A stretch of 64,000 nt of DNA from Alphaproteobacteria bacterium (GCA_020049775.1 JAGVLO010000014.1:1-64000); one strand, 5' to 3'; positions 8,027-17,047 are shown, numbered from the stretch's first letter. The notes: generated by a model from the letters alone, not told the origin. Numbers and translations are program-made.

Positions 8027-8701
8027 ATGAACATGAAACATATTCTACTGACATCCACCGCCATAATTGCCCTGAGTACCCCTGCCTTTTCTGCTGATAA
8101 GGAAATGTATCAGACAACGACTAAAATCGAGAAAGATGCGATAGGCAATTTCAGCGAGAAAAGCAACACCACCAAGACGGAAATGGACGGCACTGCAAAC
8201 AGCTATGAGAAAAATATCAACATCACTGTGGACGACAAGGGTAATAAGGATAAAACCGTAACCACAGAAACCATGTCTGACCCTAAGGGACTTGGCAATA
8301 AGCATGTGACGATGACCAAGGACACTGAAACAAGTAAGGATGGTGCAGTAAGTTCCACGCATGAGGCCACCGTAAACGGAAAATCGGTTAAATCCGATAG
8401 CAGTTTTGAGACAAATGCTAACGGCAGTTACGAAAGAAACGACATGATTAGCCGCACTGATGCTGCCGGTACAACCCGCAGTTCTGAGCAAAACACCAGT
8501 ATGAAGGTTAATTCCAAAGGCGACACCAAGAAAACCGTTACCTCAGAAAGCTCAACCGATCCCAAGGGCCTTGGTAACAAGACCAGTGTGAAGGTAACCG
8601 ATACAGAGAAAACGACTACCGAAGGAACTGCCATCACGCATGAAAAGACAGTAAATGGCGATGTGGTAAATATGTCCAAGTCCGTTTCTCCGGCACGCTA
8701 G
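8027..8701 (+). CDS. Secreted Thr/Lys-rich repeat protein
   Basis: 224 aa with a clean signal peptide cleaved after AFSA (residue ~23). The mature protein is polar, rich in Thr, Lys, Asp, Ser and Asn. It contains two copies of a ~85-residue unit: the first carries SDPKGLGNKHVTMTKDTE and the second TDPKGLGNKTSVKVTDTE, each followed by a HE...VNG stretch. There are no enzymatic motifs. It is probably an extracytoplasmic beta-rich protein; function unknown. It belongs to a run of exported-protein genes (7598-14043). Confidence 0.65.
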   Translation: MNMKHILLTSTAIIALSTPAFSADKEMYQTTTKIEKDAIGNFSEKSNTTKTEMDGTANSYEKNINITVDDKGNKDKTVTTETMSDPKGLGNKHVTMTKDTETSKDGAVSSTHEATVNGKSVKSDSSFETNANGSYERNDMISRTDAAGTTRSSEQNTSMKVNSKGDTKKTVTSESSTDPKGLGNKTSVKVTDTEKTTTEGTAITHEKTVNGDVVNMSKSVSPAR

Positions 8702-8750
8702 ACCAATAAAAGATGCTGGATTTTCGCCAGTGATTTTCTTACTGTTTCCT

Positions 8751-9764
8751 ATGCACAAAACTAAACTCTTATTGATTCATGCAACAGCAGCCTTCGGGCT
8801 GCTGTTCGTGTCAGAAGCGCAGGCCACAGAGTTTGCCAGGCCAGAGGACGATAAGGGCATTTTCAGCCTTGTGTATGAAAATGACATATTTGCCCATACG
8901 GACCGTGGATACACCAATGGCGTCCGCGCTGGCTGGCTTTCATCCGAAGCCAATGCGCCTGACTGGATAAAATGGTCAGCGGATCACTTCCTGCCGCTGG
9001 CCTCCGATGGGGATAAACGCCTAAGCGTTGCCCTTGGCCAGAGCATGTTTACACCGGCAGACCTAAGCCAGCGGACACCGATATTAACTGACCGCCCTTA
9101 CGCCGGATGGTTGTATGGTTCTATCGGCGTGGTATCGGATACCGGAAAAACACTCGATAATGTTATGCTGACTGTAGGCGTCGTTGGCCCTTATTCTTTC
9201 GCCGAACAAACACAAAAATTCGTACATAAGCGCATTACTGACAGCCCAGACCCGAAAGGCTGGAACAACCAGCTTAAAACCGAACCAGGGGTGATTTTGA
9301 CCTATGAGCGCAAATGGCGTTCACTCTATCAGATTTCACCGATGGGTATCGGTGTGGATTTTACGCCCGCAGTCGGGGTAAATCTCGGCAATATTGAGAC
9401 GGACGCGATTGTCAGCACTATGTTCAGGATCGGCTATGACCTGCCGGCGGATTACGGCCCACCGCGTGTGCGCCCAAGCCTGCCCGGATCAGACTTCTTT
9501 ATTCCTACAAGGGAACTGGGTGGATATATATTTGCAGGTTTTGAAGGCAGAGGCGTGGCGCGTAATATTTTTCTCGATGGCAATACATTTGCCAGCAGCC
9601 AGCATATCAGTAAAAAACCATTTGTCGGCAGTACTCAAGCGGGGGTAGCAGTGACCTATGGTGAGGCGCGGCTTTCCTACACGCAGGTGTTTATGACCCG
9701 CGAGTTCAACCGGCAGCTAGCACCCGAACAATTTGGTGTACTGACGCTTTCCTACCGTTTTTAA
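8751..9764 (+). CDS. lpxR: LpxR-family (DUF2219) outer-membrane lipid A deacylase-like protein
   Basis: 337 aa from the ATG at 8751; a GTG at 8730 in frame is possible but would spoil the signal peptide. A signal peptide ends near SEAQA. The mature start has YENDIFAHTDRGYTNGVRAG, the signature of LpxR/DUF2219, including the Asn-Asp pair used in catalysis. The remainder alternates in beta-barrel fashion and ends in a C-terminal aromatic (YRF), typical of outer-membrane barrels. LpxR removes the 3'-acyloxyacyl chain of lipid A; activity here is inferred. Confidence 0.8.
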   Translation: MHKTKLLLIHATAAFGLLFVSEAQATEFARPEDDKGIFSLVYENDIFAHTDRGYTNGVRAGWLSSEANAPDWIKWSADHFLPLASDGDKRLSVALGQSMFTPADLSQRTPILTDRPYAGWLYGSIGVVSDTGKTLDNVMLTVGVVGPYSFAEQTQKFVHKRITDSPDPKGWNNQLKTEPGVILTYERKWRSLYQISPMGIGVDFTPAVGVNLGNIETDAIVSTMFRIGYDLPADYGPPRVRPSLPGSDFFIPTRELGGYIFAGFEGRGVARNIFLDGNTFASSQHISKKPFVGSTQAGVAVTYGEARLSYTQVFMTREFNRQLAPEQFGVLTLSYRF

Positions 9765-9871
9765 ACATAAATTTATCTCCCGTTTACGCCACTGGATTTT
9801 TTTCCTACAGCATCCTTACGCCATTGATGGTTAGAATCATGCTGTTCAGCAACATCAAAGGAGAAAGACCA

Positions 9872-10432
9872 ATGAAAACCACACGAAATATATTGCTTAC
9901 ATGCATACTGGCGATGGCATCCATCGTCTCTATAAGCATGAATAATGCAATGGCAGCTACCGCTGAGGATCTGGATAAAGATTCCACCCAGGCGATTGCA
10001 ATGCTCATCAAAACCAACCCTCTCGCCGCCGAGATTTCAAAAAAAGCGAAAGCGACGCTTATTTTCCCTAACATCGTCAAAGCTGGCCTCATATTCGGCG
10101 GTGCTTATGGCGAAGGTGTTTTGAGGCAAGAAGGGAAAAATAATGGATATTATAATTCCGTCACCGCATCCTTCGGCTGGCAGGCAGGCGCGCAATCTTA
10201 CGGATATGTAGTGTTCCTGATGAGTGATAAGGCGGTCAAATATATTCACGAAACACATGGCTGGGAAATCGGCGTCGGCCCGACAGTGGTGATGGTGGAT
10301 GATGGCGTCTCCAAAAATCTATCGTCATCTACCTTAAAGGATGATGCCTATGCCTTCATTTTCGACCAGCAGGGGCTGATGGCTTCTTTAAGCATCGAAG
10401 GCACTAAAATATCCAAAATCAAAACTCCATAA
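9872..10432 (+). CDS. SYLF/YSC84-family lipid-binding exported protein
   Basis: 186 aa from the ATG at 9872 with AAAGGAG. A signal peptide ends near NNAMA. The mature protein follows the SYLF-domain pattern: an early helix, then AKATLIFPNIVKAGLIFGG, YGEGVLR, YNSVTASFGWQAGAQSYG and LSIEGTKIS at the C-terminus. Bacterial members (BPSL1445/YSC84-like) are secreted or periplasmic lipid-binding proteins of unclear role. An upstream TTACGCC pair (9784-9822) is discussed as a possible operator. Confidence 0.8.
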   Translation: MKTTRNILLTCILAMASIVSISMNNAMAATAEDLDKDSTQAIAMLIKTNPLAAEISKKAKATLIFPNIVKAGLIFGGAYGEGVLRQEGKNNGYYNSVTASFGWQAGAQSYGYVVFLMSDKAVKYIHETHGWEIGVGPTVVMVDDGVSKNLSSSTLKDDAYAFIFDQQGLMASLSIEGTKISKIKTP

Positions 10433-10450
10433 TCTGAAAGAAATAACAGT

Positions 10451-10705
10451 ATGAATACACAATCCCAAAGCAAATTTTTAATAATGGCTGGTTTAGCCCT
10501 CGTAGTCGGTGTTGTTGGTTATTATGTGCTAAACGCTCCGGACAGGCGCAGCGCCGGAGATAAAATCGGCGATGCCATCAATGAATTGCCAAATGGCCTC
10601 GATAAAGCCTCGCGGCAGTTGGAAGACCGTACACCGGGTGAAAAGCTGGGGGATGCGGCAAAAGATGCAGGCGACGACCTTAAAAAGGCTACAAACCAGC
10701 AATAA
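10451..10705 (+). CDS. Small single-span membrane protein
   Basis: 84 aa, beginning 19 bases after the SYLF gene. One membrane helix lies at residues 9-27 (FLIMAGLALVVGVVGYYVL). A charged amphipathic tail follows with GDKIGDAINELP and GEKLGDAAKDAGDDLKKAT, two similar short units. The tail resembles small stress-related envelope proteins, but no family is certain. Confidence 0.6.
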   Translation: MNTQSQSKFLIMAGLALVVGVVGYYVLNAPDRRSAGDKIGDAINELPNGLDKASRQLEDRTPGEKLGDAAKDAGDDLKKATNQQ

Positions 10706-10753
10706 TGGCTATTTGTTTATATCTATTTTATCCAGTGAAGCGTAGCATGCCTT

Positions 10754-12580
10754 ATGAAAACCACGCAAAACAGCGAATTTGAGCAGGAACGTGCAAAGCT
10801 GCAATATCGCGTTTTTAACTCGGTGGCGCATGACCTCAAAACACCACTCGCAGGCATCATCGGTTCGCTTGAAATTTATGAACATACCCGAGATAGAATC
10901 ACCGGTGAAAATAAGGATGCGCTTATCAAGGCGGCCTTACAAGAAGCGCACAAGCTGAATGGCTATATCACCAACCTCCTCGATATGGTCAAGCGAGAGA
11001 ATGATACGGCAAAGGGTAAGATCATCACACTTTCGATCAAACGATTCCCCTTGCATTACGCTCTATATGCACTGCTTTTGCTGAGTCTGCTGTTTCATCT
11101 CACCTATACTCAGGGTGCTTATTTCTATGCGTCACTTCTCCTTACGTCCATAGCGCTGGGGTTGGTTATGGCGTGTATCAGCGTAAATCAAAGTGCCAGG
11201 AAAACTGCGGAAGCTTTCTCTACCAAACAGGCAATGATGTTACAGCAGAAGGAGGAACTGAATTTAACGACTGCCGCAGAACTTAAATTTACCGCTACGG
11301 CCAAACAAGAATTTACCGAAAAAGCGAGAGATACGGCAGAGGCAGCAACACTTACGGCAGAGGCGGCTACCCTTACGGCAGAGGCAGCTACCCTCGTGGC
11401 TGAAACAGCCAATAAAGCGAAATCTGACTTCCTTGCCAATATGAGCCATGAGATCAGGACACCGATGAACGCGGTGATCGGACTTACCCATATATTACTT
11501 ACCACCAAACTTGATGAAAGGCAGAAGCAATGCGTGGATGTATTGCAGACTAGTTCGGAATCACTCATGCGGTTGATTAATGACCTGCTGGACATTGACA
11601 AGATGGAATCGCATGACATCGCTCTGGATAATGCACCATTTTCTATGACTTCTCTGCTTGATCAGATCGTCAGCGTCATGTCGGTCAGGGCGAAACAAAA
11701 AGATGTCAACCTTGTCGTCCATTATGAACCGGGGCTTTATAAAACCTATATCGGCGATAGCGGCCGCATTCGCCAGATACTACTCAACCTGGTCGGCAAC
11801 GCCGTTAAATTCACAGAGCGCGGAGGCAGCGTGTCAATTTTCTTTGCCAATGGCGGTAAAGGCAATGGCAAGAAACAGGTTACAATCACGGTGACAGACA
11901 CCGGCATCGGCATTCCGGAAGATAAAATCACCCTTGTTTTCGGCAAATTCGTTCAGGCAGACTCTTCCATTACACGCAAATATGGCGGCACCGGCTTGGG
12001 GCTTGCCATCTCGCAGGCACTTGCGAACCGCATGGGTGGCACTATCACGGTTACCAGTGTGGTTGGGCAAGGATCATCGTTCGTTCTGAATTTGAGCCTG
12101 CCGGTGGAAGCCACCGACAGCGACAGTGAAAAACACTATCAGGAAAACATCATTTACCTCGATATGCAGGCCAATGCAAAAACCCTACCTATCCTGCTGG
12201 TCGAAGATTACGAACCGAACGTACTCGTGGCCACCATGATATTCAAGAATTTCGGCTATCGTTACGAAGTGGCGCATAACGGGCAGGAAGCGATAGAACA
12301 GTTCGCGCCCGGCAAATATTCTATTGTCCTAATGGATGTGGAAATGCCGGTGATGGATGGTTATGAGACCACGCGCCATATCCGTGGCTTTGAAAAAACG
12401 AAAGGCTCATCGCCGGTGGCAATCATTGCCATGACCGCACATGCCATGAAAGGCGACCGCGAGAAATGTATCGCGGCGGGCATGGATGATTACATCGCCA
12501 AGCCGTTTAACCCTCACCAGTTACAGGACATATTGGTCAAGCATCTGGGGGAAAACGGCAGCCCGAAAGCAGCAGCCTGA
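10754..12580 (+). CDS. Hybrid sensor histidine kinase with two HisKA modules and receiver
   Basis: 608 aa. A first dimerisation/phosphoacceptor-like module sits at the very N-terminus ([11 protein letters not shown], His26). Two membrane helices follow (~101-118 and 122-141). A coiled-coil linker with a 7-residue repeat leads to a second HisKA ([15 protein letters not shown], His232). The ATPase domain has the N, G1 (DTGIGIP) and G2 (GTGLGL) boxes. A C-terminal receiver carries [10 protein letters not shown] and [12 protein letters not shown]. No sensory domain is evident; the coiled coil and membrane region may sense envelope state. The first module resembles the KdpD HDLRTPLA box, and a KdpE-like regulator lies at 14053-14799. 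Confidence 0.85.
   Translation: MKTTQNSEFEQERAKLQYRVFNSVAHDLKTPLAGIIGSLEIYEHTRDRITGENKDALIKAALQEAHKLNGYITNLLDMVKRENDTAKGKIITLSIKRFPLHYALYALLLLSLLFHLTYTQGAYFYASLLLTSIALGLVMACISVNQSARKTAEAFSTKQAMMLQQKEELNLTTAAELKFTATAKQEFTEKARDTAEAATLTAEAATLTAEAATLVAETANKAKSDFLANMSHEIRTPMNAVIGLTHILLTTKLDERQKQCVDVLQTSSESLMRLINDLLDIDKMESHDIALDNAPFSMTSLLDQIVSVMSVRAKQKDVNLVVHYEPGLYKTYIGDSGRIRQILLNLVGNAVKFTERGGSVSIFFANGGKGNGKKQVTITVTDTGIGIPEDKITLVFGKFVQADSSITRKYGGTGLGLAISQALANRMGGTITVTSVVGQGSSFVLNLSLPVEATDSDSEKHYQENIIYLDMQANAKTLPILLVEDYEPNVLVATMIFKNFGYRYEVAHNGQEAIEQFAPGKYSIVLMDVEMPVMDGYETTRHIRGFEKTKGSSPVAIIAMTAHAMKGDREKCIAAGMDDYIAKPFNPHQLQDILVKHLGENGSPKAAA
11333..11395 (+). repeat. Three 21-base tandem repeats inside the histidine kinase gene
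   Basis: Units start at 11333, 11354 and 11375, beginning ACGGCAGAGGC and differing at a few positions. They encode (TAEAATL)x3 in the coiled-coil linker, a whole number of heptads, so copy-number change would keep frame and coil register. Confidence 0.85.
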
Positions 12581-12582
12581 AA

Positions 12583-13050
12583 TTGACCAAATCTATGACC
12601 TTACCTTCCGAGAATATCAAATTCCTTGAAAACCTTGCCTACCGCTCCGCCCATTGGGCGGGCAGTCCATGGGCTTATCTCATGGCTGTTGGATTCACTT
12701 TGATATGGCTGGCCTCTGGCCCGTTTCTGTATTTTTCAAATGACTGGGAATTGATAATGAGGGTTGCCGGCGGCACGGTTACCTTCATCATGGTGTTCCT
12801 GATTCAGCGTTCGCAGAACAAAGACTCTCTGGCGATGCAGATCAAGCTGAATGAGATCATCGCAGCCTTGCACGGCGCTAACAATCGTATGATTAGCATC
12901 GAAGATTTAAGCGAAGGTGAAATCAATTCCTTACAAAAAGATTATCAGAGTCTGGCGACCCATATCCATAAAGACGGCGAAACATCCACCCATGCCGTTT
13001 CTATAGAAGATGTGGTTAAACTGGAAGAAAAGGCGATGTCTGAGAGTTAA
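12583..13050 (+). CDS. Low-affinity iron permease family membrane protein
   Basis: 155 aa from a TTG at 12583, or 151 aa from the ATG at 12595; neither has a strong ribosome site. Features of the family include the NLAYRSAHWAGSPWAYLMAV start and two membrane helices (~30-50 and ~58-76). FLIQRSQNKDSLAMQIKLNEIIAAL with a following acidic helix is the usual signature. The name comes from yeast Fet4; for bacterial members transport is unproven. It follows the kinase by 2 bases and is probably co-transcribed. Confidence 0.75.
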   Translation: MTKSMTLPSENIKFLENLAYRSAHWAGSPWAYLMAVGFTLIWLASGPFLYFSNDWELIMRVAGGTVTFIMVFLIQRSQNKDSLAMQIKLNEIIAALHGANNRMISIEDLSEGEINSLQKDYQSLATHIHKDGETSTHAVSIEDVVKLEEKAMSES

Positions 13051-13052
13051 TG

Positions 13053-13072
13053 CCTTACGCCCCCCTTACGCC
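13053..13072 (+). promoter_or_regulatory. Direct repeat CCTTACGCC x2, candidate response-regulator site
   Basis: Two copies of CCTTACGCC begin at 13053 and 13064, one DNA turn apart (11 bases), 80 bases before a lipoprotein gene. Side-by-side repeats at this spacing are typical of OmpR/PhoB/KdpE-type regulators. Related TTACGCC copies precede the SYLF gene at 9784-9790 and 9816-9822. Confidence 0.35.
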
Positions 13073-13151
13073 TAATCTCCTTTGTCCTGCGTACTGTTTA
13101 TAAACTCTCCGCTAGGGTGTTCTTACATCAATTCCAACAACGGAGAATATT

Positions 13152-13397
13152 ATGAATAAGTTATACACGACTACACTAGCCATTGCAGCCCTGACCTTTC
13201 TGGCCGCATGTGGTGATGCGCAGGGCGAACGCGCACTCAGCGGCGCTGGCATTGGTGCCGGTGTCGGTGCCGTAGGCGGCGCTGTTCTAGGCGGTGATCC
13301 AGTAACGGGTGCCGTGGTAGGCGGCGCTCTCGGTGCTGCTGCCGGAGGACTCACCAAGAAAAAAGATATCGATCTCGGCAAGCCGATTTGGAAGTAG
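13152..13397 (+). CDS. Small glycine-zipper lipoprotein
   Basis: 81 aa with AACGGAG before the ATG. A lipoprotein signal with lipobox LAAC gives a mature protein starting at Cys20. The body is a glycine zipper (GIGAGVGAVGGAVLGG, then GALGAAAGG), which favours membrane insertion and oligomerisation, as in osmotically inducible OsmB-type lipoproteins. It precedes a secreted-protein gene by 8 bases. Confidence 0.75.
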   Translation: MNKLYTTTLAIAALTFLAACGDAQGERALSGAGIGAGVGAVGGAVLGGDPVTGAVVGGALGAAAGGLTKKKDIDLGKPIWK

Positions 13398-13405
13398 GAG
13401 GCATT

Positions 13406-13816
13406 ATGACCCAATCACCATTTACAATCTCAGCACTGGTTGCCGCCATTGTGGCTACAGTGTCTATCGCCCCTGCGCGGGCAAATGACGCTTTGCCGCC
13501 AGTCCAGCAGCAAGGAAATATCTCCTATCTGTCCGGTGGTATCGGCAAAGAAGAAACCGATGCTCTGGAAGCCGTGAAACGAAACTATAACCTTCGCATC
13601 ACAAGCGCGGATAAGACCGGCCACTATTCCGGCGATATTCACATTGTGATTACCGACCAGCAAAACAATATACAGCTCGATACTAACGGAGGGCCGCTCT
13701 TTTATGCCAACCTGCCAAACGGGCGCTATGTTGTAGAAGGAATCAACGACGGACTAAGCAAAAAACAGGCGATCACTATTGCTGACCAGAAGCCGGTTTC
13801 TGTCAGGTTCAATTAA
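13406..13816 (+). CDS. Secreted protein, carboxypeptidase-regulatory-like fold
   Basis: 136 aa from the ATG at 13406, which has TAGGAGG; the frame extends upstream but overlaps the lipoprotein gene. The signal peptide ends near APARA. The mature part has a GNISYLSGGIG segment, EETDALEAVKRNYNLRI, then a beta-rich half ending FYANLPNGRYVVEGIND. This resembles the transthyretin-like regulatory domains of periplasmic proteins of unknown function. It is coupled to the lipoprotein gene. Confidence 0.65.
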   Translation: MTQSPFTISALVAAIVATVSIAPARANDALPPVQQQGNISYLSGGIGKEETDALEAVKRNYNLRITSADKTGHYSGDIHIVITDQQNNIQLDTNGGPLFYANLPNGRYVVEGINDGLSKKQAITIADQKPVSVRFN

Positions 13817-13860
13817 CTTAAGAATAGTGCCAACATATATATCTATTTAGGAGAATAACG

Positions 13861-14043
13861 ATGTTAAATTATATGATTACTTTTTTTATTCTGGCGGTAT
13901 GCGCCAGCATTCTGGGATTTGGTGGCCTCGCCGCTGACTTCGCCGAAATCGCCAGGTTTCTGGCGGCAGTATTTGTAATACTCTTTGTTGTCAGTCTGGT
14001 TTACAGCATGGTTACAGGCCGCAAGACAAATCTACCACTTTAA
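13861..14043 (+). CDS. DUF1328 family small membrane protein
   Basis: 60 aa with TTAGGAG before the ATG. Two membrane helices surround GFGGLAADFAEIARFLAAVF, the family signature (YtjA type). Function is unknown; the family is usually stress-associated. It is last in the plus-strand run and converges on the response-regulator gene 9 bases later. Confidence 0.85.
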   Translation: MLNYMITFFILAVCASILGFGGLAADFAEIARFLAAVFVILFVVSLVYSMVTGRKTNLPL

Positions 14044-14052
14044 TGCTGTGGG

Positions 14053-14799
14053 CTAAGCTGCCTGCGCCGACGTGACGGGTATCACTTCCATGCGATAACC
14101 GATGCCCGCTTCCGTGATGATAAAGGCAGGCATTTTGGGATTTTTTTCAATCTTTTCCCGAATCTGCCCGATATAGACGCGCAGATAAGTGGTATCGTCA
14201 CCGTGGGCAGCACCCCAAACGGCCTTGAGAATTTCTTTGTGGGTAAGCATTTTTCCACGGTTAACCATAAAATACCGAAGCAGGTCATATTCCTTGGGAG
14301 TGAACGCAACTTGCTTGTCATTCAGAAACGTCTCATGCCGCACTAAGTCCATGCGGAGCGCACCATTACGCAATTCCGGCTCGCCAGCCTCACGCACCGC
14401 ACTAGTGCGTAGTGCAGCATTAATACGCGCCAGCAGCACCTCGACGTTGAAGGGCTTGGTTACATAATCATTCGCACCCATATTGAGCGCGATGGTGATT
14501 TCTTCATCGTCTGCGCGTGCGGATAGCACAATAATCGGTACCTGCGACCACTCGCGAATGGCAGTGACCACTTCCTTGCCGTCCATATCCGGCAGGCCGA
14601 GATCGAGCAAAATCAGGTCGGGCTTGATGGAGGCGCACATGCGTATCGCCTGCTTACCGGAGCTACTCTCGGCAATCTTGAAATTTTCAACATCGAGAAG
14701 AATGCCAAGCATTTTCTGAATCTGGGGTTCATCTTCCACCACCAGAATGGTGTTTTTCTTTTCATGCATATGGGGATTTAAAAACCTAAAGCGGTTCAC
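14053..14799 (-). CDS. KdpE-like OmpR-family response regulator
   Basis: 248 aa from a GTG at 14799, or 238 aa from the ATG at 14769; neither start has a strong ribosome site. The receiver has ILVVEDEPQ, phosphoacceptor Asp in LILLDLGLPDMDG, and the conserved Thr/Ser (VLSA) and Lys (VTKPF). A winged-helix domain follows with FTPKEYDLLRYF and DDTTYLRVYIGQIREKIE, which is KdpE-like. No kdpFABC genes are present. It probably pairs with the hybrid kinase at 10754-12580; this is inferred from proximity. Confidence 0.85.
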   Translation of the reverse strand: MNRFRFLNPHMHEKKNTILVVEDEPQIQKMLGILLDVENFKIAESSSGKQAIRMCASIKPDLILLDLGLPDMDGKEVVTAIREWSQVPIIVLSARADDEEITIALNMGANDYVTKPFNVEVLLARINAALRTSAVREAGEPELRNGALRMDLVRHETFLNDKQVAFTPKEYDLLRYFMVNRGKMLTHKEILKAVWGAAHGDDTTYLRVYIGQIREKIEKNPKMPAFIITEAGIGYRMEVIPVTSAQAA

Positions 14800-15010
14800 C
14801 TGATTTAATCAAGGCTGCGCCTACAGTAGGCTTATATTACGGCGGTGTCCACTTATCCTTATTTGGGACGAGTGGCGCTTTTGTCGGGGAGTACACCAGC
14901 TTTAGTACACTGCGTGATGGATATGGAAATATTGTTATTAATCAGCCATATAGATGCAATGCCACAATTTTGTGGAAACACCGCAAACGGCTTATGGCCT
15001 TTACCTGACG

Positions 15011-15676
15011 TTATAATTTCAGGGGATTGAAATCCGTGTGGTCATCATAGAAATCGACATGTTCTACTTCCTTGAGCTTTGCCGATATTTTTAGCGTTAC
15101 AGGCAACATGACAATTTCCACGCATATCTTGACCACACTTCCCATCAGGATGCTTTTTATCAGCATATCCGCAGGCAAGATGTTCCAGAGGCCGAACGCA
15201 TAGAAAAATGCCGTATTTACAAACTGTCCGCTTAAGGTCGACATCACGAAACGAACAGCGATGTATTTGCCTTTCGTCCAGACCTTCATTTTCGCCAACA
15301 CATAGTTATTGACGATCTCGCCGATGAAGGTGGCCATCGTGCCGAATAACACAAGCCTCGGAGCGCTCGAAAGAACATCGACAAACGATTGGTCGTTAGC
15401 CATCGAGACCGAGGGGGGATAATATACGGTAAACTGGAAAAAAATGGTCGCCGCCACCTGAGCAATGATCGTGTACCACAGCACGCGCCGTGCGAGGGCG
15501 TATCCATAAATTTCAGTGATAATGTCAGAAAAAATATAAAGAAACGGAAAGAAATAAATGGTGATGGACAAAGGAACGCCAAACACGTCCACCAGCTTTC
15601 CTGCGGTGGGGATGCAGATCACCCCGAAAAAGATATTCACTATCAGGATGAGATTTAGATAACGATAGTTATTCAT
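15011..15676 (-). CDS. yhhQ: Queuosine precursor transporter (YhhQ/VUT family)
   Basis: 221 aa with GGGAACGG before the ATG. About six membrane helices and the family signature YIFSDIITEIYGYALARRVLW near residues 48-68. GEIVNNYVLAKMKVWTKGK and the RFVMSTLSGQFVNT stretch match the later conserved blocks. YhhQ imports preQ0/preQ1 for queuosine tRNA modification. No riboswitch is obvious in the short leader. Confidence 0.88.
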   Translation of the reverse strand: MNNYRYLNLILIVNIFFGVICIPTAGKLVDVFGVPLSITIYFFPFLYIFSDIITEIYGYALARRVLWYTIIAQVAATIFFQFTVYYPPSVSMANDQSFVDVLSSAPRLVLFGTMATFIGEIVNNYVLAKMKVWTKGKYIAVRFVMSTLSGQFVNTAFFYAFGLWNILPADMLIKSILMGSVVKICVEIVMLPVTLKISAKLKEVEHVDFYDDHTDFNPLKL

Positions 15677-15782
15677 GCCGTTCCCATTAACGAATGCAAA
15701 TTACGCAACCATTTAGCATTGGAATCTGCTTATGTCTATGTAGATAAGCTATTAAATGGGGTCTATATCTTTAAAAACGGGA

Positions 15783-16079
15783 TTATGCGGTGGCATCCTT
15801 CATGGCGGCCATGAGTTGCTGCTCGAAATCATGAAGCGCCCCATACTTCTCTTCCATTTCTTTCTGCACTTTCAGGGGCGGTTCTTGTCCTTCGCCATAA
15901 TGAAGGATAGTGCCGAAAGCACTGAGGTCATATGTGCCTGACGCCTGTGCATCCAGAAATGCGTCGTATTTTTCGAAAGCAATGGCTGCATAGGCATATT
16001 GTGGGTTTCCGGACGCGTCCCGCCCCTTCACCAGTACCAGTATACCCGGCATAAGGCCGTTATCGTGATCTTCCGCCAT
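15783..16079 (-). CDS. Small unknown protein, paralog of 35443-35721
   Basis: 98 aa from the ATG at 16079, overlapping the end of the upstream gene by 20 bases. It is soluble and acidic at the end. The pattern G-x-(D/N)-A-x-G-x-P-x-Y-A near residue 19, a later K-x(6)-A and G-x-G-x-EPP are shared with the 92-aa protein at 35443-35721, so the two are probably homologous. Both overlap the gene upstream. Function unknown. Confidence 0.6.
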   Translation of the reverse strand: MAEDHDNGLMPGILVLVKGRDASGNPQYAYAAIAFEKYDAFLDAQASGTYDLSAFGTILHYGEGQEPPLKVQKEMEEKYGALHDFEQQLMAAMKDATA

Positions 16080-16902
16080 CTGCCTTTTTGATCTTTTCTT
16101 CCATGATGATGTTATCGGCAAATAAGGACGTAACGGCAAGAAAATAAAAAATGCCCGAAACTGTCATCTTTTTGTCGTTGTGCTGCATGCCTTGTGCAAT
16201 CTGCAATCCGGCCGCCACTGCCGAGCTGGTCAGCGAGACGAACCGGTTTGCGAATATTTTTCGAAGCGGGCTGCTTACGTCCTTTACATCTTTGCCCTCT
16301 TTAAGGGCAAGTTTCTCTCGCCTATCCTGATCACTTATGCCGGCAATGTCTATTGCTTTGGTCGCGATTTTCCATACGCCCTCCATCACCTCGGTTTTCC
16401 TGGCGCTATTGAGGCCGGCAGCAAATTTCATAATGTCAGTGATGAATGTTGAAGAACGGTTGAAGAACAGCGTGTTTTCCTGTGGATGGAGTATGGAGTG
16501 CGTCATCTGTCCGGGTATCGATGCATTGGGAAGCGCATCATCCCGCTCCGGCATCAATAACGAGGCGATGTTTATACCTGCGGATCCAAAACCCGAAGCG
16601 GTTCGCCAATAGTTCTTACTGGAGATACCGGAAAGACCCGTAAGCAGAAAGCTCGTAATGCCGAACCCATACGCGGCCTTACGCAAAAGCTTGTTTGTAA
16701 ATCCCAGCGGAATGGATTCGCTTTGAGAAAAAACTACAGGTGTCTGCTTCGTATGCGTATTCTCATCAACAGTGCCGTCATGTGGCGCTGTCGATACGGA
16801 AGGATTGTTGGCAAACCCCAGAGGAGTTACCTCACTTCTGGAGAAAACGATAGGAGGCTGGGCGGTCGTGGATTGCATCAAGGTCATACTATTTTGTAAC
16901 AT
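16060..16902 (-). CDS. Unknown protein with duplicated N-terminal motif and membrane helices
   Basis: 280 aa. The N-terminal 75 residues carry two copies of a ~17-residue motif, PIVFSRSEVTPLGFANN and PVVFSQSESIPLGFTNK, separated by a polar His/Thr-rich linker. The rest holds probable membrane helices (GFGITSFLLTGLSG; MTVSGIFYFLAVTSLFA) and a cytoplasmic-looking charged middle. The duplicated motif may be a binding or sorting tag. The ATG lacks a strong ribosome site. It is coupled to the following small gene. Confidence 0.55.
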   Translation of the reverse strand: MLQNSMTLMQSTTAQPPIVFSRSEVTPLGFANNPSVSTAPHDGTVDENTHTKQTPVVFSQSESIPLGFTNKLLRKAAYGFGITSFLLTGLSGISSKNYWRTASGFGSAGINIASLLMPERDDALPNASIPGQMTHSILHPQENTLFFNRSSTFITDIMKFAAGLNSARKTEVMEGVWKIATKAIDIAGISDQDRREKLALKEGKDVKDVSSPLRKIFANRFVSLTSSAVAAGLQIAQGMQHNDKKMTVSGIFYFLAVTSLFADNIIMEEKIKKADGGRSR

Positions 16903-17047
16903 GAAAAGTTAATGGGGGAAATATTCTTCCGGATGTTATGGCATTAGATACTGCATTTTTATATAATATATTGTAATATAACATTTTTATTTAATTAAGA
17001 AACAGGGTGCGCTAACTTTTCTGTCAAATTAGCCCGATATTACCGCA

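Noticed and set aside
7130-13900. EcfG-type general-stress promoters (GGAAC-spacer-GTT) upstream of stress genes
   Set aside because: Looked before several genes; no convincing pair at correct spacing.
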